Positions 17,874-26,178 of a stretch of DNA of 64,000 nt are shown here, in pieces. Source of the DNA: Lachnospiraceae bacterium (GTDB taxonomy: Bacteria; Bacillota; Clostridia; Lachnospirales; Lachnospiraceae); the NCBI GenBank assembly GCA_910573755.1, contig CAJTBO010000006.1, positions 62,001 through 126,000 on the forward strand, given 5' to 3'. Position 1 is the first letter of the stretch. Each line of letters opens with the position of its first letter. The notes below the pieces were generated by a model that was given only the letters and a program-made list of their open reading frames with translations, was not told the origin of the DNA and searched no databases. The position numbers and the translations under genes were made by a program.

Positions 17874-18066
17874 CTCTCCATCAGTCCTTTCTTTCCCTTC
17901 ACTCCGGCAGATATGCACCCTATATATACATTTCCCTCATATCTTCCATAAGTACTGCAAAGCTGTACGCACAGTTTATCACAATAGCCGGCATTTTGCA
18001 AAATATACTCTGTTGTTTAAAAGGTTATTTATCAAGTCGTTTATGGCATATTCTATACGCAGACCA

Positions 18067-18330
18067 TTATGTCCTCTGGCATTTATCCCGGTTTCCCTGA
18101 GAAAGCAAGGAAATCACCCTGTCATAATTTTCCGCCTGATGCGGAAATGTACAGTCTGTGCAGTCTTTTATCTTTCTCCCGTTACTTTCCAGATATACAG
18201 GATTTCCCGGACAATCCTCCCCTGTGTACAGCGGACAGTAACAAAACAGACAGTTAAACTCATCAAGCCCCTTGTGGCAGGGAAAATACCCGCATTCTCT
18301 GTTTTCAAAAAATCGATGGGAATTTTTCAT
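18067..18330 (-). CDS. Cys-rich small domain protein (PF04071-like)
   Basis: Small cytoplasmic protein (87 aa) with many Cys and His residues: CGYFPCHKG, FNCLFCYCPLY, CPG and KDCTDCTFPH. This matches the Cys-rich small domain often found next to or fused to cobamide biosynthesis enzymes. It probably binds a metal. A GGAGG site lies 10 nt before the ATG. It follows cbiK by 40 bp on the same strand, which supports an operon and a role linked to cobalt or corrinoid metabolism (inference). Its exact function is not established. Confidence 0.8.
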   Translation of the reverse strand: MKNSHRFFENRECGYFPCHKGLDEFNCLFCYCPLYTGEDCPGNPVYLESNGRKIKDCTDCTFPHQAENYDRVISLLSQGNRDKCQRT

Positions 18331-18370
18331 CTAATCATATCCTCCGTTTCCTTTTGCGTTTCCCTCTTTA

Positions 18371-19417
18371 TTACCGTGTTATTGCCTCTTTTGTATGCTC
18401 TGCATAGATCTTCCTGATCGCCTCGACGGACCCGAGGCCCGCCATCTGCACATCCACCGCGTGAAATCTGCCGGCAGCCCTGAAAATACCGAGCCAGGAA
18501 TCTTTCCCTTCCCCCGCTATAGCCCTGCCTGCATGACTGCCTGCCGAAACCATCAGCGGGCGAAGGACCACCTTCCTGTGCCCCGCCCGCACCACCGCCT
18601 CCAGAACCGCCCCGCGTGAAGTTTCCTCCGGCTCCTCTTCCACTGTACCGATGAACACATTATCATATCCGAGTTCTTTCATCCGGGACTGCATCCGGCT
18701 GTATGATGTTTTCGCATGATGGGAAGTGCCATGTCCCACAAAGATAAAGGCTGTACCGTCTTCTTTTGCTCCGTCCAGACTTTCATATCCGGCTGTTTTT
18801 ACGGCGCTTTCCACGATTGCCTTTTCCACCGCCTCTTTGTCCCCGATCCCCGAAGCATCCGTGCCTGCTTCTCCCAGAAGCGGTTCTGCCGTCTTTACGG
18901 TTTCAAACTCATCCCGATATGCTTCCACCGCTTTCACCAGTTCGTCATATTCCGCTCCGTGCAGCAGATATGTCGGCTGTATCACCAGATTTTTTACGCC
19001 GTCTGAAACGGCTCTTTTCAGTGCCTGATCTATATTGTCAATCACTTCCCCATCTCTTGCCTGCACACGGTCAATGATAGCCTGTACCGCAAAAGCCCTT
19101 CTGACAGACCAGCCCGGATTTGCCTTCTGTATCGCGTCTTCTATCCCCTTAATATCCTTCACACGACTGTCATAAAGAGAAGTGCCTATACTGACTACCA
19201 GAATTTCATGTTCTCCGGCCTCATCCTGATTGAAAGGATCGTCCTTTAAACCGCCGCCGATATCTTTGTCAACATGATCAGGACCGGCACCGGCATTCCC
19301 GCCTTCCACCGGTTCACTGCTCCCCTCCGGCAGCGCATCCCGGGGCTCATTTGCCTGCGTATACCGTGCATCGGCATCACCTGTTCTTTTCCGTATATAA
19401 ATTGCATCCGTCAACAC
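18371..19417 (-). CDS. cbiK: Sirohydrochlorin cobaltochelatase CbiK
   Basis: Inserts cobalt into sirohydrochlorin or its precorrin form in anaerobic cobalamin synthesis. The conserved core begins ILVVSIGTSLYDSRVKDI at about residue 72. It continues with HGAEYDEL and FVGHGTSHHA (metal-binding His) and ends in the second lobe with VSAGSHAGR. The first 70 residues are a charged, Gly/Asp/Glu-rich extension not found in typical family members. They contain no internal Met, and the start is GTG at 19417 with GAGAGG upstream. An internal GTG (about codon 36) is possible. No signal peptide is seen, and no other cob/cbi genes lie in the window. Confidence 0.88.
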   Translation of the reverse strand: MLTDAIYIRKRTGDADARYTQANEPRDALPEGSSEPVEGGNAGAGPDHVDKDIGGGLKDDPFNQDEAGEHEILVVSIGTSLYDSRVKDIKGIEDAIQKANPGWSVRRAFAVQAIIDRVQARDGEVIDNIDQALKRAVSDGVKNLVIQPTYLLHGAEYDELVKAVEAYRDEFETVKTAEPLLGEAGTDASGIGDKEAVEKAIVESAVKTAGYESLDGAKEDGTAFIFVGHGTSHHAKTSYSRMQSRMKELGYDNVFIGTVEEEPEETSRGAVLEAVVRAGHRKVVLRPLMVSAGSHAGRAIAGEGKDSWLGIFRAAGRFHAVDVQMAGLGSVEAIRKIYAEHTKEAITR

Positions 19418-19500
19418 CCAAGCCTCTCTTCCGTTAACCCGTTACAGTTCAGCCTCCGGCTTCTCTGCTGCATCAATCATTCAAAGTATACCACTTTTTA

Positions 19501-19529
19501 TTGACATTTTTCCGCACTTCTTTTATACT
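19501..19529 (+). promoter_or_regulatory. Sigma-A promoter of the TPP riboswitch-thiT unit
   Basis: TTGACA at 19501, a 17-bp spacer and TATACT at 19524 give a near-consensus promoter. Transcription should start near 19536, about 75 nt before the riboswitch. Confidence 0.8.
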
Positions 19530-19607
19530 GATACAGATCTCAAAAGTTTCCGGCCGATAAAATATATCCGGTAAAACTTTTGAATCTATACTATCATACA
19601 AATCATA

Positions 19608-19712
19608 TATTTGGCTAGGGGAGCGGATGCTGAGACTGGCTTATGTGTGAAATACACACACTGCCTGACCCTTATTACCTGAACCGGATAATACCGGCGT
19701 AGGGAAGCATAT
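19608..19712 (+). promoter_or_regulatory. TPP riboswitch (THI element)
   Basis: The conserved THI-box elements occur in order: GGGGAGC, GCTGAGA, a variable stem, GACCCTTATTACCTGA, ACCGGATAATACCGGCG and TAGGGAAGCA. The aptamer binds thiamine pyrophosphate and lies on the strand and side expected for control of thiT. Confidence 0.95.
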
Positions 19713-19786
19713 TGGAAGAATCACATAACAGATATTTTGACTTATCCGGTCAGTTTTTCTGTTTTCCGTTTTCTTCCAGTCTACTT

Positions 19787-19816
19787 CCTCCTGGCAAACA
19801 AAAAGGAGGTTTTTTT
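19787..19816 (+). terminator. Riboswitch expression platform: hairpin hiding the thiT ribosome binding site
   Basis: CCTCCT (19787-19792) can pair with AGGAGG (19804-19809), which is the thiT Shine-Dalgarno. Seven T follow at once. The same hairpin could sequester the ribosome site or act as a short terminator when TPP is bound. Confidence 0.6.
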
Positions 19817-20506
19817 ATGTCAATTTTTGCAACTGAAATCGTGGATCAGGAGTATGGAAATTACTTCAATCTCACCCCCGCAGGCTACGCCCTGCTGGTC
19901 ATCATCATGCTCATCCTGCTGATCGGAGCCTGTTACATCTCCGGAAAAACACGGGAAAAACAGGGAAAAACATCCATCAGCACCAAACAGCTTGTCACCT
20001 GCGCCGCCGCCATGGCGCTCGGCACGATCACCTCTTATCTGAAGCTGTTCCATCTGCCCATGGGCGGTTCCTTCACTTTGTTCAGTATGCTGTTCATCTG
20101 TCTGATCGGCTACTGGTTCGGCCTCCGCACCGGTCTGATGGCAGCCTGCGCCTACGGCATCCTGCAGCTTGTGATAGACCCCTATATCATCAGCATCCCG
20201 CAGATGCTCACGGATTACCTGTTTGCCTTCGGCGCTTTAGGTCTCTCCGGTATCTTTCATGACAAAAAGCACGGGCTCATCAAAGGTTATCTGCTGGGGG
20301 TACTGGGCCGCTATTTCTTTGCTTTTCTCTCCGGAATGATCTTCTTCGGAAGCTATGCCGCAGACTACGGGATGAGCGCGCCGGTCTATTCCCTCGCCTA
20401 CAACGGGATCTATCTGGGCGCGGAAGCCGCCCTGACGCTCGTCGTACTGGCGGTTCCTGCCGTGCAGAAGGGGCTTTCCAGTATTAAGACGCTGGCGGGG
20501 TCCTGA
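19817..20506 (+). CDS. thiT: Energy-coupled thiamine transporter ThiT
   Basis: Membrane S component of an ECF importer that binds thiamine and docks to a shared EcfA/A'/T module encoded elsewhere. The 229-aa protein has one N-terminal span, then a six-span core. The core shows MALGTITSYLKLFHLPMGGSFTLFSML, here cited by its start at about residue 63, and the late NGIYLGAEA motif. The ATG at 19817 follows a perfect AAAAGGAGG; the frame extends to 19712 only across riboswitch-platform DNA. TPP riboswitch control confirms the thiamine role. Confidence 0.94.
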   Translation: MSIFATEIVDQEYGNYFNLTPAGYALLVIIMLILLIGACYISGKTREKQGKTSISTKQLVTCAAAMALGTITSYLKLFHLPMGGSFTLFSMLFICLIGYWFGLRTGLMAACAYGILQLVIDPYIISIPQMLTDYLFAFGALGLSGIFHDKKHGLIKGYLLGVLGRYFFAFLSGMIFFGSYAADYGMSAPVYSLAYNGIYLGAEAALTLVVLAVPAVQKGLSSIKTLAGS

Positions 20507-20602
20507 AAGACGGATTCGTCCGGGACTTCCAGATGGTTTGTATCCGGCTTTCATACGATCCGGATATGATTTAGACCTGATTTAGATGTGATATTGCCAA
20601 CA

Positions 20603-20671
20603 GGGAATGGAACAGTGATGTTATAACCCCGTGATCTGACGGAAAATATTTTGAAGCACTGTTCCGATCCC
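20603..20671. terminator. Hairpin between convergent thiT and GH25 genes
   Basis: Arms 20603-20617 and 20657-20671 (GGGAATGGAACAGTG against CACTGTTCCGATCCC) pair at 13 of 15 positions around a 39-nt loop. Its location between two convergent stops suggests a shared transcription stop, though T-runs are short. Confidence 0.45.
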
Positions 20672-20680
20672 TTTCCAATC

Positions 20681-21565
20681 CTACAAACCGCGTCTTTTTT
20701 CCGCTATCCCAAACCGGATATAGTGTTGATAGTAAAGCGGAAGATTCTCTCCAAAGGCCTTCTGCAGATCCGGATATCTTGCCCTGTAGATCTGCACATT
20801 GAACGTATCGATCGCCTGTCTTCCTTCGCTCATCCCGTGTGCTATGAAATGATAAAACAGCGCCGCGGCGTCATTTCCGTATACAGCTTTTAAATCCTTA
20901 TATCTTCCGGCATAATAGGATGCATCAAATACAGGCGAATACTCAAGTCCGCCGAATATCGTGTCGGCGGAAACAGGATAAAGATCCCCGTACCATAAAT
21001 TCATGTCCACATTTCCTGTAATGCCCGGCACCCTGCCTTTACTGCTGTACTGCCACCCGATCTCGCCGACATTCGGCCGGAGACTGCTTTGTACTTTTCC
21101 GGTATCCTGCCGGGGATATCTTGCGATCCAGTATTTTGCGTTCAGCCCGCCGCATACATTTTTATACCAGTCGAGATTGCAGTATATATTACACTCATAT
21201 CCCCCCGCCCTGATCACCTCCATCCATTTCCCCGCAATCTGCTTCACCTTTGCAGAACCCAGTTTCCGCTGCGCATTATATTCCAGATCAAGAAATACTC
21301 CTGTTTCCAGCTTTCTGCCTGTCAGAACCTGAAGCACTTCCTCCGCCTCCTCTTTAGCCTGCGCCGTTGTAAGCGCATAACTGTATCTGTATACGCCTTT
21401 TGCAAGTCCGTTGGCAACGCATCCGCCGTAATTATACTCAAAGCCTGCGTCTGGCCCCGCACTGTTTAAGATCCGCATGATAACGCCGTCGACACCGGAG
21501 GCCTTTACTTTTTTCCAGTCCGGCCTGCCCTGGTAATCGGATACATCAATAAAATGATATGCCAT
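20681..21565 (-). CDS. GH25 (lysozyme-like) peptidoglycan hydrolase with two C-terminal repeats
   Basis: Predicted muramidase (294 aa). The GH25 domain spans about residues 1-205: FIDVSDYQG carries the first catalytic-site Asp, FLDLEYN the Asp/Glu pair, and YWIARYP the late barrel strand. The last 85 residues form two related 40-aa repeats (SPVFDASYYAGRYKDL and TFNVQIYRARYPDL, each ending G-[MI]-x-E-[GK]-R), which look like a cell-wall or surface module. No signal peptide is visible; the ATG follows GGAAAGGGG directly, so export must use another route or release by lysis. It is not flanked by phage genes. Confidence 0.87.
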   Translation of the reverse strand: MAYHFIDVSDYQGRPDWKKVKASGVDGVIMRILNSAGPDAGFEYNYGGCVANGLAKGVYRYSYALTTAQAKEEAEEVLQVLTGRKLETGVFLDLEYNAQRKLGSAKVKQIAGKWMEVIRAGGYECNIYCNLDWYKNVCGGLNAKYWIARYPRQDTGKVQSSLRPNVGEIGWQYSSKGRVPGITGNVDMNLWYGDLYPVSADTIFGGLEYSPVFDASYYAGRYKDLKAVYGNDAAALFYHFIAHGMSEGRQAIDTFNVQIYRARYPDLQKAFGENLPLYYQHYIRFGIAEKRRGL

Positions 21566-21667
21566 TTTTCCCCTTTCCGGAAAAGCGCATTTTCTGCCTG
21601 TCAGTTTTCTTTTCCAATTTATCTTTTCATTCTCTTTTTCTTCTCTATATACTTATGTATATTAAAA

Positions 21668-21692
21668 AAGGACCAAAATGGTCCCCTTTTCA
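21668..21692 (-). terminator. Rho-independent terminator after the MATE/SDR pseudogene
   Basis: GGACC-ATTTT-GGTCC followed by six T on the minus strand. The complementary strand also gives a hairpin with a C/T-rich tail. Confidence 0.75.
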
Positions 21693-21712
21693 TCCTTTTT
21701 TTATTTTTTCTT

Positions 21713-22176
21713 TCATAAAAAGCCGCTGCCGTACGCCGCCCCGCATACGGTTTTATGTTCACCAATGCCCATAGACTTTCCGCCATATCCGATACGCAAT
21801 CCTCTGGTCAGATTGAATACATGCCCTGTTACAAATCCTGCCTCCTCACTGACAATATACTGTACAAGCGCACCAAACTCGCCGCTTGTCCCGATATGTC
21901 CGGTTTTACTGCCTTCATATGAAACAGATACCATACCGCAAGAAACGCTGTCAGGATCTGTCCGGCTATCGCCAGCGCCACTATCGTCAACGGAAATACC
22001 ACATTATTTGCAGCATTTCCGTATGAGCCAAGATATGTTGCATTCGCAATAAAGATTTGATCCACGATATTATAAAGAGCCGCGATCAGAAGTGAAATAA
22101 TACATGGTATTGCAAATTTTCTCATCAGAACAGAAATTTTTTCCTGTTCCAGAAAAACATTTGATTTATGTTCCAT
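21713..22176 (-). pseudogene. Mosaic remnant: MATE transporter fragments joined to an SDR C-terminus
   Basis: The ATG at 22176 has a good AAAAGGAG site and begins a MepA-like MATE protein (MEHKSNVFLEQEKISVLMRKF, then ALYNIVDQIFI). After VVFPLTIVALAIA it jumps to GQILTAFLAVWYLFHMKAVK, which belongs to a later MATE helix, so an internal segment is lost. It then shifts frame into EFGALVQYIVSEEAGFVTGHVFN (23 residues, 21804-21872), the typical C-terminal part of a short-chain dehydrogenase. Neither protein can be functional. The joins point to at least two deletions. Confidence 0.75.
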
Positions 22177-22282
22177 ACGCTTTTTCTCCTTTTCCCTATG
22201 ATTTCTGATTATATCGGGAGAAAAAAACGCAATCAATTCCATTATTGTCATGATTTATCCGCAAAGTGCATAAATCTTCCAT

Positions 22283-24025
22283 CTATTCTCTATATCGTAT
22301 CACCGTTCTGTCCTCGATCGCCTCCGTAGAGCTTGTGATCAGCTCCGTCTCGCTGTCTATCACGCCCTCCTCAATCGCCGCATAGGAATCATTCTGGTCC
22401 AACACCTTTACATAGACCGCCTCCGCCGCCAGTTCTTTCCCCAGTATTCCGGACCGTTCACTGACAATATACACAAATTTCCGGTGATTGGCATCCTCAT
22501 GCAGCGCCGCAATGGGAATACAGCACTGATAAGTGTCCGACTGGGCGTCCACCTCAAACTTTCCGCTCTGTCCGATCGTTCCCACTCCCTCTTCCAGCAG
22601 AATGCGCGCTTCATACAATTCCGGATTCACCTCATTCTCCGCAATATAATCCACCTGATACTCTTCGCCCCTTCCGCTTCCCAAAGACAGCCTCGCCAGA
22701 TCTCCCTGATTCACATACTTTTTCTGTTCTTTTGTCAGGGAGACCGTAAACTGCATGGGACTGGAGAGATCCGCATAAACCACCGCCGCCCCGTCCGGCA
22801 CCCGCTCCCCGGGATTTACCTGAATCCGCGTGACAACGCCGTCCGCCTCCGGAAAAACCTGCCCCCGGGATTCCAGCACTTTTTTGTAGGCGGCAAGTTC
22901 CGCCTGCAGAGCGGAAAGTTCCAGCCTGTTGATTTCCAGAGAACTGTCAGCCATCCCTTCCGCCTCCGCATCCTCCAGATTGCGTCCGGAATTTTCCATG
23001 GCCTTTTCCTGTTCCGCTTTTGCGTCATTCATTGCCAGCGCCGCCGCATTCGCCGCATCCTCTAAAGAACGTTTCTCTTTCTCCCAGGCGGCGCGGGCGG
23101 CGTCCTCCGCGCTGTAATCCGGCTTTGCCACAGGGGTTTTCATATATTCGTCATAATCCGCCTTTGCCTTGTCATACTTCTCCTTCGCTTCTGTCTCCGC
23201 ATCCCGCAGCGCTTTCAGCTCCGCCTCATCCGCCAATGCCGCCGGTGACCCCCCGCCGCCTTCTGTCTCCGCATCTGATGCATCCCTGCCGCCTGCATCC
23301 TGCATATTCTCCGCATTTTCTCTGCCATCCTCTGCCGAAGCCGCTCTGCTGCCCGCCTCAGCTTCCCTCACTTTCCCCTGTGCCGCATCCCATTCCTTCT
23401 TTGCCTGCTCCATGATCTCTCTGAGCCGTTCGGCCTCCTTCGCCCATGTATCATATCGCTCCTGCGCCGCTTTTCTCTCTTCATCCGGCGTCACCGAAAC
23501 CGGATTGTCCTTCAGTTCCTTCAGATCACGCTCCGCCATCTTTTTTTCCAGTTCCGCACGGTCTGTCTTTACCTGCTCTTCCTCCGCCGCCCTTTCATAA
23601 TCCTCCTGCGCCCTGATATAATCGAGTTCCTCTTTCTGATCCTGCAGAGCCCGGTTCTTCTCCTGATCCGCTATCTGAAGCTGCAGTTTTTTCGCCGCCA
23701 GTTCCTTCTCCCGCACCTGCTCCTCCAGATCTTCCATATCGATCTCAAACAGCAGTGATTCCGTTGTCACTTTGTCACCCACATGGGCATAGACCGTCCG
23801 TACCCGCAGCCCGGAAAGCACATTTACCGCATACTCCCGCCCCTGATGCACGATCCCTTCCGCCTCCACCTGATGGCTGATCGCCATACGCCCGGGTTTC
23901 GCCACGCTCACCTGCGGAAGCTTTGATGTATAGATCACTCTGGAGATCAGTGTACAGGCATACATAAACGCAAGAAAAACACCAAACAGGATCAGTATTT
24001 TTTTCTGTTTTTTCAATATTTCCAT
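22283..24025 (-). CDS. HlyD/MacA-like membrane fusion (adaptor) protein
   Basis: Membrane-anchored extracytoplasmic adaptor (580 aa). One N-terminal span (ILILFGVFLAFMYACTLISR) is followed by a lipoyl-like half (VLSGLRVRTVYAHVGDKV). An unusually long Glu/Lys/Ala-rich coiled coil runs over residues 85-345, the second lipoyl half begins FPEADGVVTRIQVNPGERV, and a beta-barrel domain completes it. The ATG at 24025 has GGAAAGAGG upstream; the frame extends to 24463 but that part overlaps the permease gene and is not coding. It follows a MalF/MalG pair rather than a MacB-type ATPase/permease, which is unusual. Confidence 0.85.
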   Translation of the reverse strand: MEILKKQKKILILFGVFLAFMYACTLISRVIYTSKLPQVSVAKPGRMAISHQVEAEGIVHQGREYAVNVLSGLRVRTVYAHVGDKVTTESLLFEIDMEDLEEQVREKELAAKKLQLQIADQEKNRALQDQKEELDYIRAQEDYERAAEEEQVKTDRAELEKKMAERDLKELKDNPVSVTPDEERKAAQERYDTWAKEAERLREIMEQAKKEWDAAQGKVREAEAGSRAASAEDGRENAENMQDAGGRDASDAETEGGGGSPAALADEAELKALRDAETEAKEKYDKAKADYDEYMKTPVAKPDYSAEDAARAAWEKEKRSLEDAANAAALAMNDAKAEQEKAMENSGRNLEDAEAEGMADSSLEINRLELSALQAELAAYKKVLESRGQVFPEADGVVTRIQVNPGERVPDGAAVVYADLSSPMQFTVSLTKEQKKYVNQGDLARLSLGSGRGEEYQVDYIAENEVNPELYEARILLEEGVGTIGQSGKFEVDAQSDTYQCCIPIAALHEDANHRKFVYIVSERSGILGKELAAEAVYVKVLDQNDSYAAIEEGVIDSETELITSSTEAIEDRTVIRYRE

Positions 24026-24177
24026 AGTAACCTCTTTCCTTCCACATTCCACTTCTTCGGCAGTATCCGCAGCCGTCTCCGCCCTATCCTGCCTGCTTCG
24101 CCGGCACGCACAACCGCTGCTTCCCTCTTTTGCCTCTTTCGCCAGCCCTGCAGCCGCATACCCGAATGCTGCCTGCC

Positions 24178-25047
24178 CTATCCCTTCACTGCGGATGCCG
24201 TGATTCCCTGCTCCAGATATTCCCGCCCCGTCAGAAAGACAAACACCGCAGGGATCAGCGTTATCACCGCCGCCACAAAAGAATATCCCGCCTGTTCCGG
24301 CCCGATCTCCGGCAGATATAAAGACAGCGGCCAAAGCGTCTGATCCTCCAGAAACGCCAGCGGCTGTTCGATCAGGCTCCAGTATTCCAGAAAGCCCAGC
24401 ACCCCCGCCGATAAAATACCGCCGGACGCAAGAGGCAGCCCGATCCTGCAGAAAATTGTCCACTCCCGCGCCCCGTCTATCCTTGCCGCCTCGATCAGGC
24501 CTTTGGGCAGATTACAGAAATCCCTGTAGATCAAAAATACCGGAAATGCCGAAAATACCGCCGGCAGAATGATCGCGCCATGCGTATTTAACATCTCAAG
24601 CCGGTTCAGCACCAGATAGCTTGAGAGCATTGTCACCTGAAACGGCATCAGCATCAATACGATATACAACGTAAATAAAAACTTCCGTCCCCGAAAAGAG
24701 TAGACCGCAAAAGCCCATGCCGCCGGCACCGCAATAAAAAACTGCCCTGCCAGTATCAGACACACCATCTTCATTGAATTCCAGAACACCACAAAGAACT
24801 GCGGCGTTTGAAACAGAATACGCATATAATGCTCAAATGTCGGATATCTCGGAAAAAATACCCATGTGATCAGTTCCTCCTGCCCTGTCATCAGCGGCAA
24901 CAGGCTTTGATTCAACTCATATCTGCTCATAATGGAACCGCTGAGCAGAAACAGCACCGGTGCACAAAACAGAACACCCGTTATTAATAATACAGTTTTT
25001 ATCAATGCTTTCTGCAACTTCTTCTTCATCCTGTTTTTGCTTCCCAT
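24178..25047 (-). CDS. Carbohydrate ABC transporter permease, MalG type (propeller-SBP locus)
   Basis: Six-span inner-membrane subunit (289 aa). The EAA loop reads GLIEAARIDGAREWTIF and the C-terminus QGITASAVKG fits MalG-type proteins. A GAAGGAG site precedes the ATG. It lies 147 bp after the MalF partner and 152 bp before the adaptor gene. It should work with one or more of the propeller-SBP lipoproteins; the substrate is unknown. Confidence 0.9.
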   Translation of the reverse strand: MGSKNRMKKKLQKALIKTVLLITGVLFCAPVLFLLSGSIMSRYELNQSLLPLMTGQEELITWVFFPRYPTFEHYMRILFQTPQFFVVFWNSMKMVCLILAGQFFIAVPAAWAFAVYSFRGRKFLFTLYIVLMLMPFQVTMLSSYLVLNRLEMLNTHGAIILPAVFSAFPVFLIYRDFCNLPKGLIEAARIDGAREWTIFCRIGLPLASGGILSAGVLGFLEYWSLIEQPLAFLEDQTLWPLSLYLPEIGPEQAGYSFVAAVITLIPAVFVFLTGREYLEQGITASAVKG

Positions 25048-25194
25048 GCACTCCTTCTATATTTTTTGCGGTCTATCCCGTATTTCCCAATCTGTATTTT
25101 ATTCTTTGCAATCTATCCCATTTTCCCGATCCGCCCTCTTATTCTTTATATCTATCTCCTGTTTCTGTCAGCATTCCGCCCTCCAAAAATCCCT

Positions 25195-26178
25195 TCAGAC
25201 CTTCCATAGTTTTTGCAGCAATAAAATAATCAGAAACAGCACCGTCCCCACGCATACCGCAGCGGCAGCCATCTTATCCAGTTCCAGATTTACAAACCAG
25301 TTATTAAACAGATGCTGCAGCAGATACATATCCTCGTGGGGATAGGAGCCCGCCACCAGATACGCTTCACGGAACACCTTAAAAGAATTCAGAAAGGACA
25401 GTACCGTGATCGTATACAGCGAACTTTTCAGATTCGGAAAGATCACTTTCCAGAAAACCTGCCTCTCGCTTGCCCCATCCACCCTTGCCGCCTCGGACAT
25501 ATCATAGGGCACGGCAAAAATACCGGCAAGCCAGAGTACCATCGTATAACCCAGATTCTTCCATACATAACTGAACACCAGCACCCAGAAGGAAGCCCCT
25601 GTGCCCATAAAATCCAGCAGCGTTCCCTCCGGCAGCACTCCCGGCAAGATCAACGCCCCGTTCAAAAACCCCTGCTTTGAAAAAAGCATCTTCCAGATCA
25701 GCACCACCGTAGCCGCAGGCATGGCGAGCGGAAATAAATACAGGGATTTTATAAACTGTATCTGTTTCAGCCTGCTGAGAAAAGCCGCCAGAAACAGCCC
25801 CAGCCCGATCAAAAGAGGCAGGCACACCGCCGTAAACCGCACCGTATTATGTATGGCGAGACGAAATGCCTGATTCTCGAATACATTACGATAGTTATTT
25901 ATTCCCGCCCACTCCTGCGTCACCGCCGTCACAAAAGAGCGCCGCACCACATCCAGAAAGGGGATCAGTACAAATACCGTTACGCCCAGAAAACTGGGCA
26001 GCAAAAATGCAGTCCAGACAGCACTTTTTCTCCCGGATGAGCCTCTCCGCTCCTTCCGGTTCAAAACGAATATCCGCTTTATTTCATCAGAAATCCTGCC
26101 GGCAGTTCCATCCGTTTTCTCACTCTGCCAGATAGATTGCCGCCCTTTTGGCGATTTCCTCCGCAGCCTCTTCCACAC
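25195..26178 (-). CDS. Carbohydrate ABC transporter permease, MalF type (propeller-SBP locus)
   Basis: Six-span inner-membrane subunit (up to 327 aa) with EAA loop DMSEAARVDGASERQVFW. The start is uncertain. The longest frame starts GTG at 26178, has GAGG nine bases upstream and overlaps the end of the preceding lipoprotein gene by 59 bp. A TTG at 26064 would give a 289-aa protein closer to family length. The core begins WTAFLLPSFLGVTVFVLIP. The overlap suggests translational coupling to the propeller-SBP 3 gene. Confidence 0.87.
   Translation of the reverse strand: MWKRLRRKSPKGRQSIWQSEKTDGTAGRISDEIKRIFVLNRKERRGSSGRKSAVWTAFLLPSFLGVTVFVLIPFLDVVRRSFVTAVTQEWAGINNYRNVFENQAFRLAIHNTVRFTAVCLPLLIGLGLFLAAFLSRLKQIQFIKSLYLFPLAMPAATVVLIWKMLFSKQGFLNGALILPGVLPEGTLLDFMGTGASFWVLVFSYVWKNLGYTMVLWLAGIFAVPYDMSEAARVDGASERQVFWKVIFPNLKSSLYTITVLSFLNSFKVFREAYLVAGSYPHEDMYLLQHLFNNWFVNLELDKMAAAAVCVGTVLFLIILLLQKLWKV

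Noticed and set aside
21720..21780. Possible group II intron end (CCGTATGC...GCGTACGG hairpin near the SDR fragment)
   Set aside because: Only a short stem resembles intron domain sequence; no reverse transcriptase or other intron domains are present.
24026..24463. Upstream extension of the HlyD-like frame (146 extra residues)
   Set aside because: Gly/Ala/Arg-rich sequence overlapping the MalG gene in another frame; a proper ATG with a binding site is at 24025.
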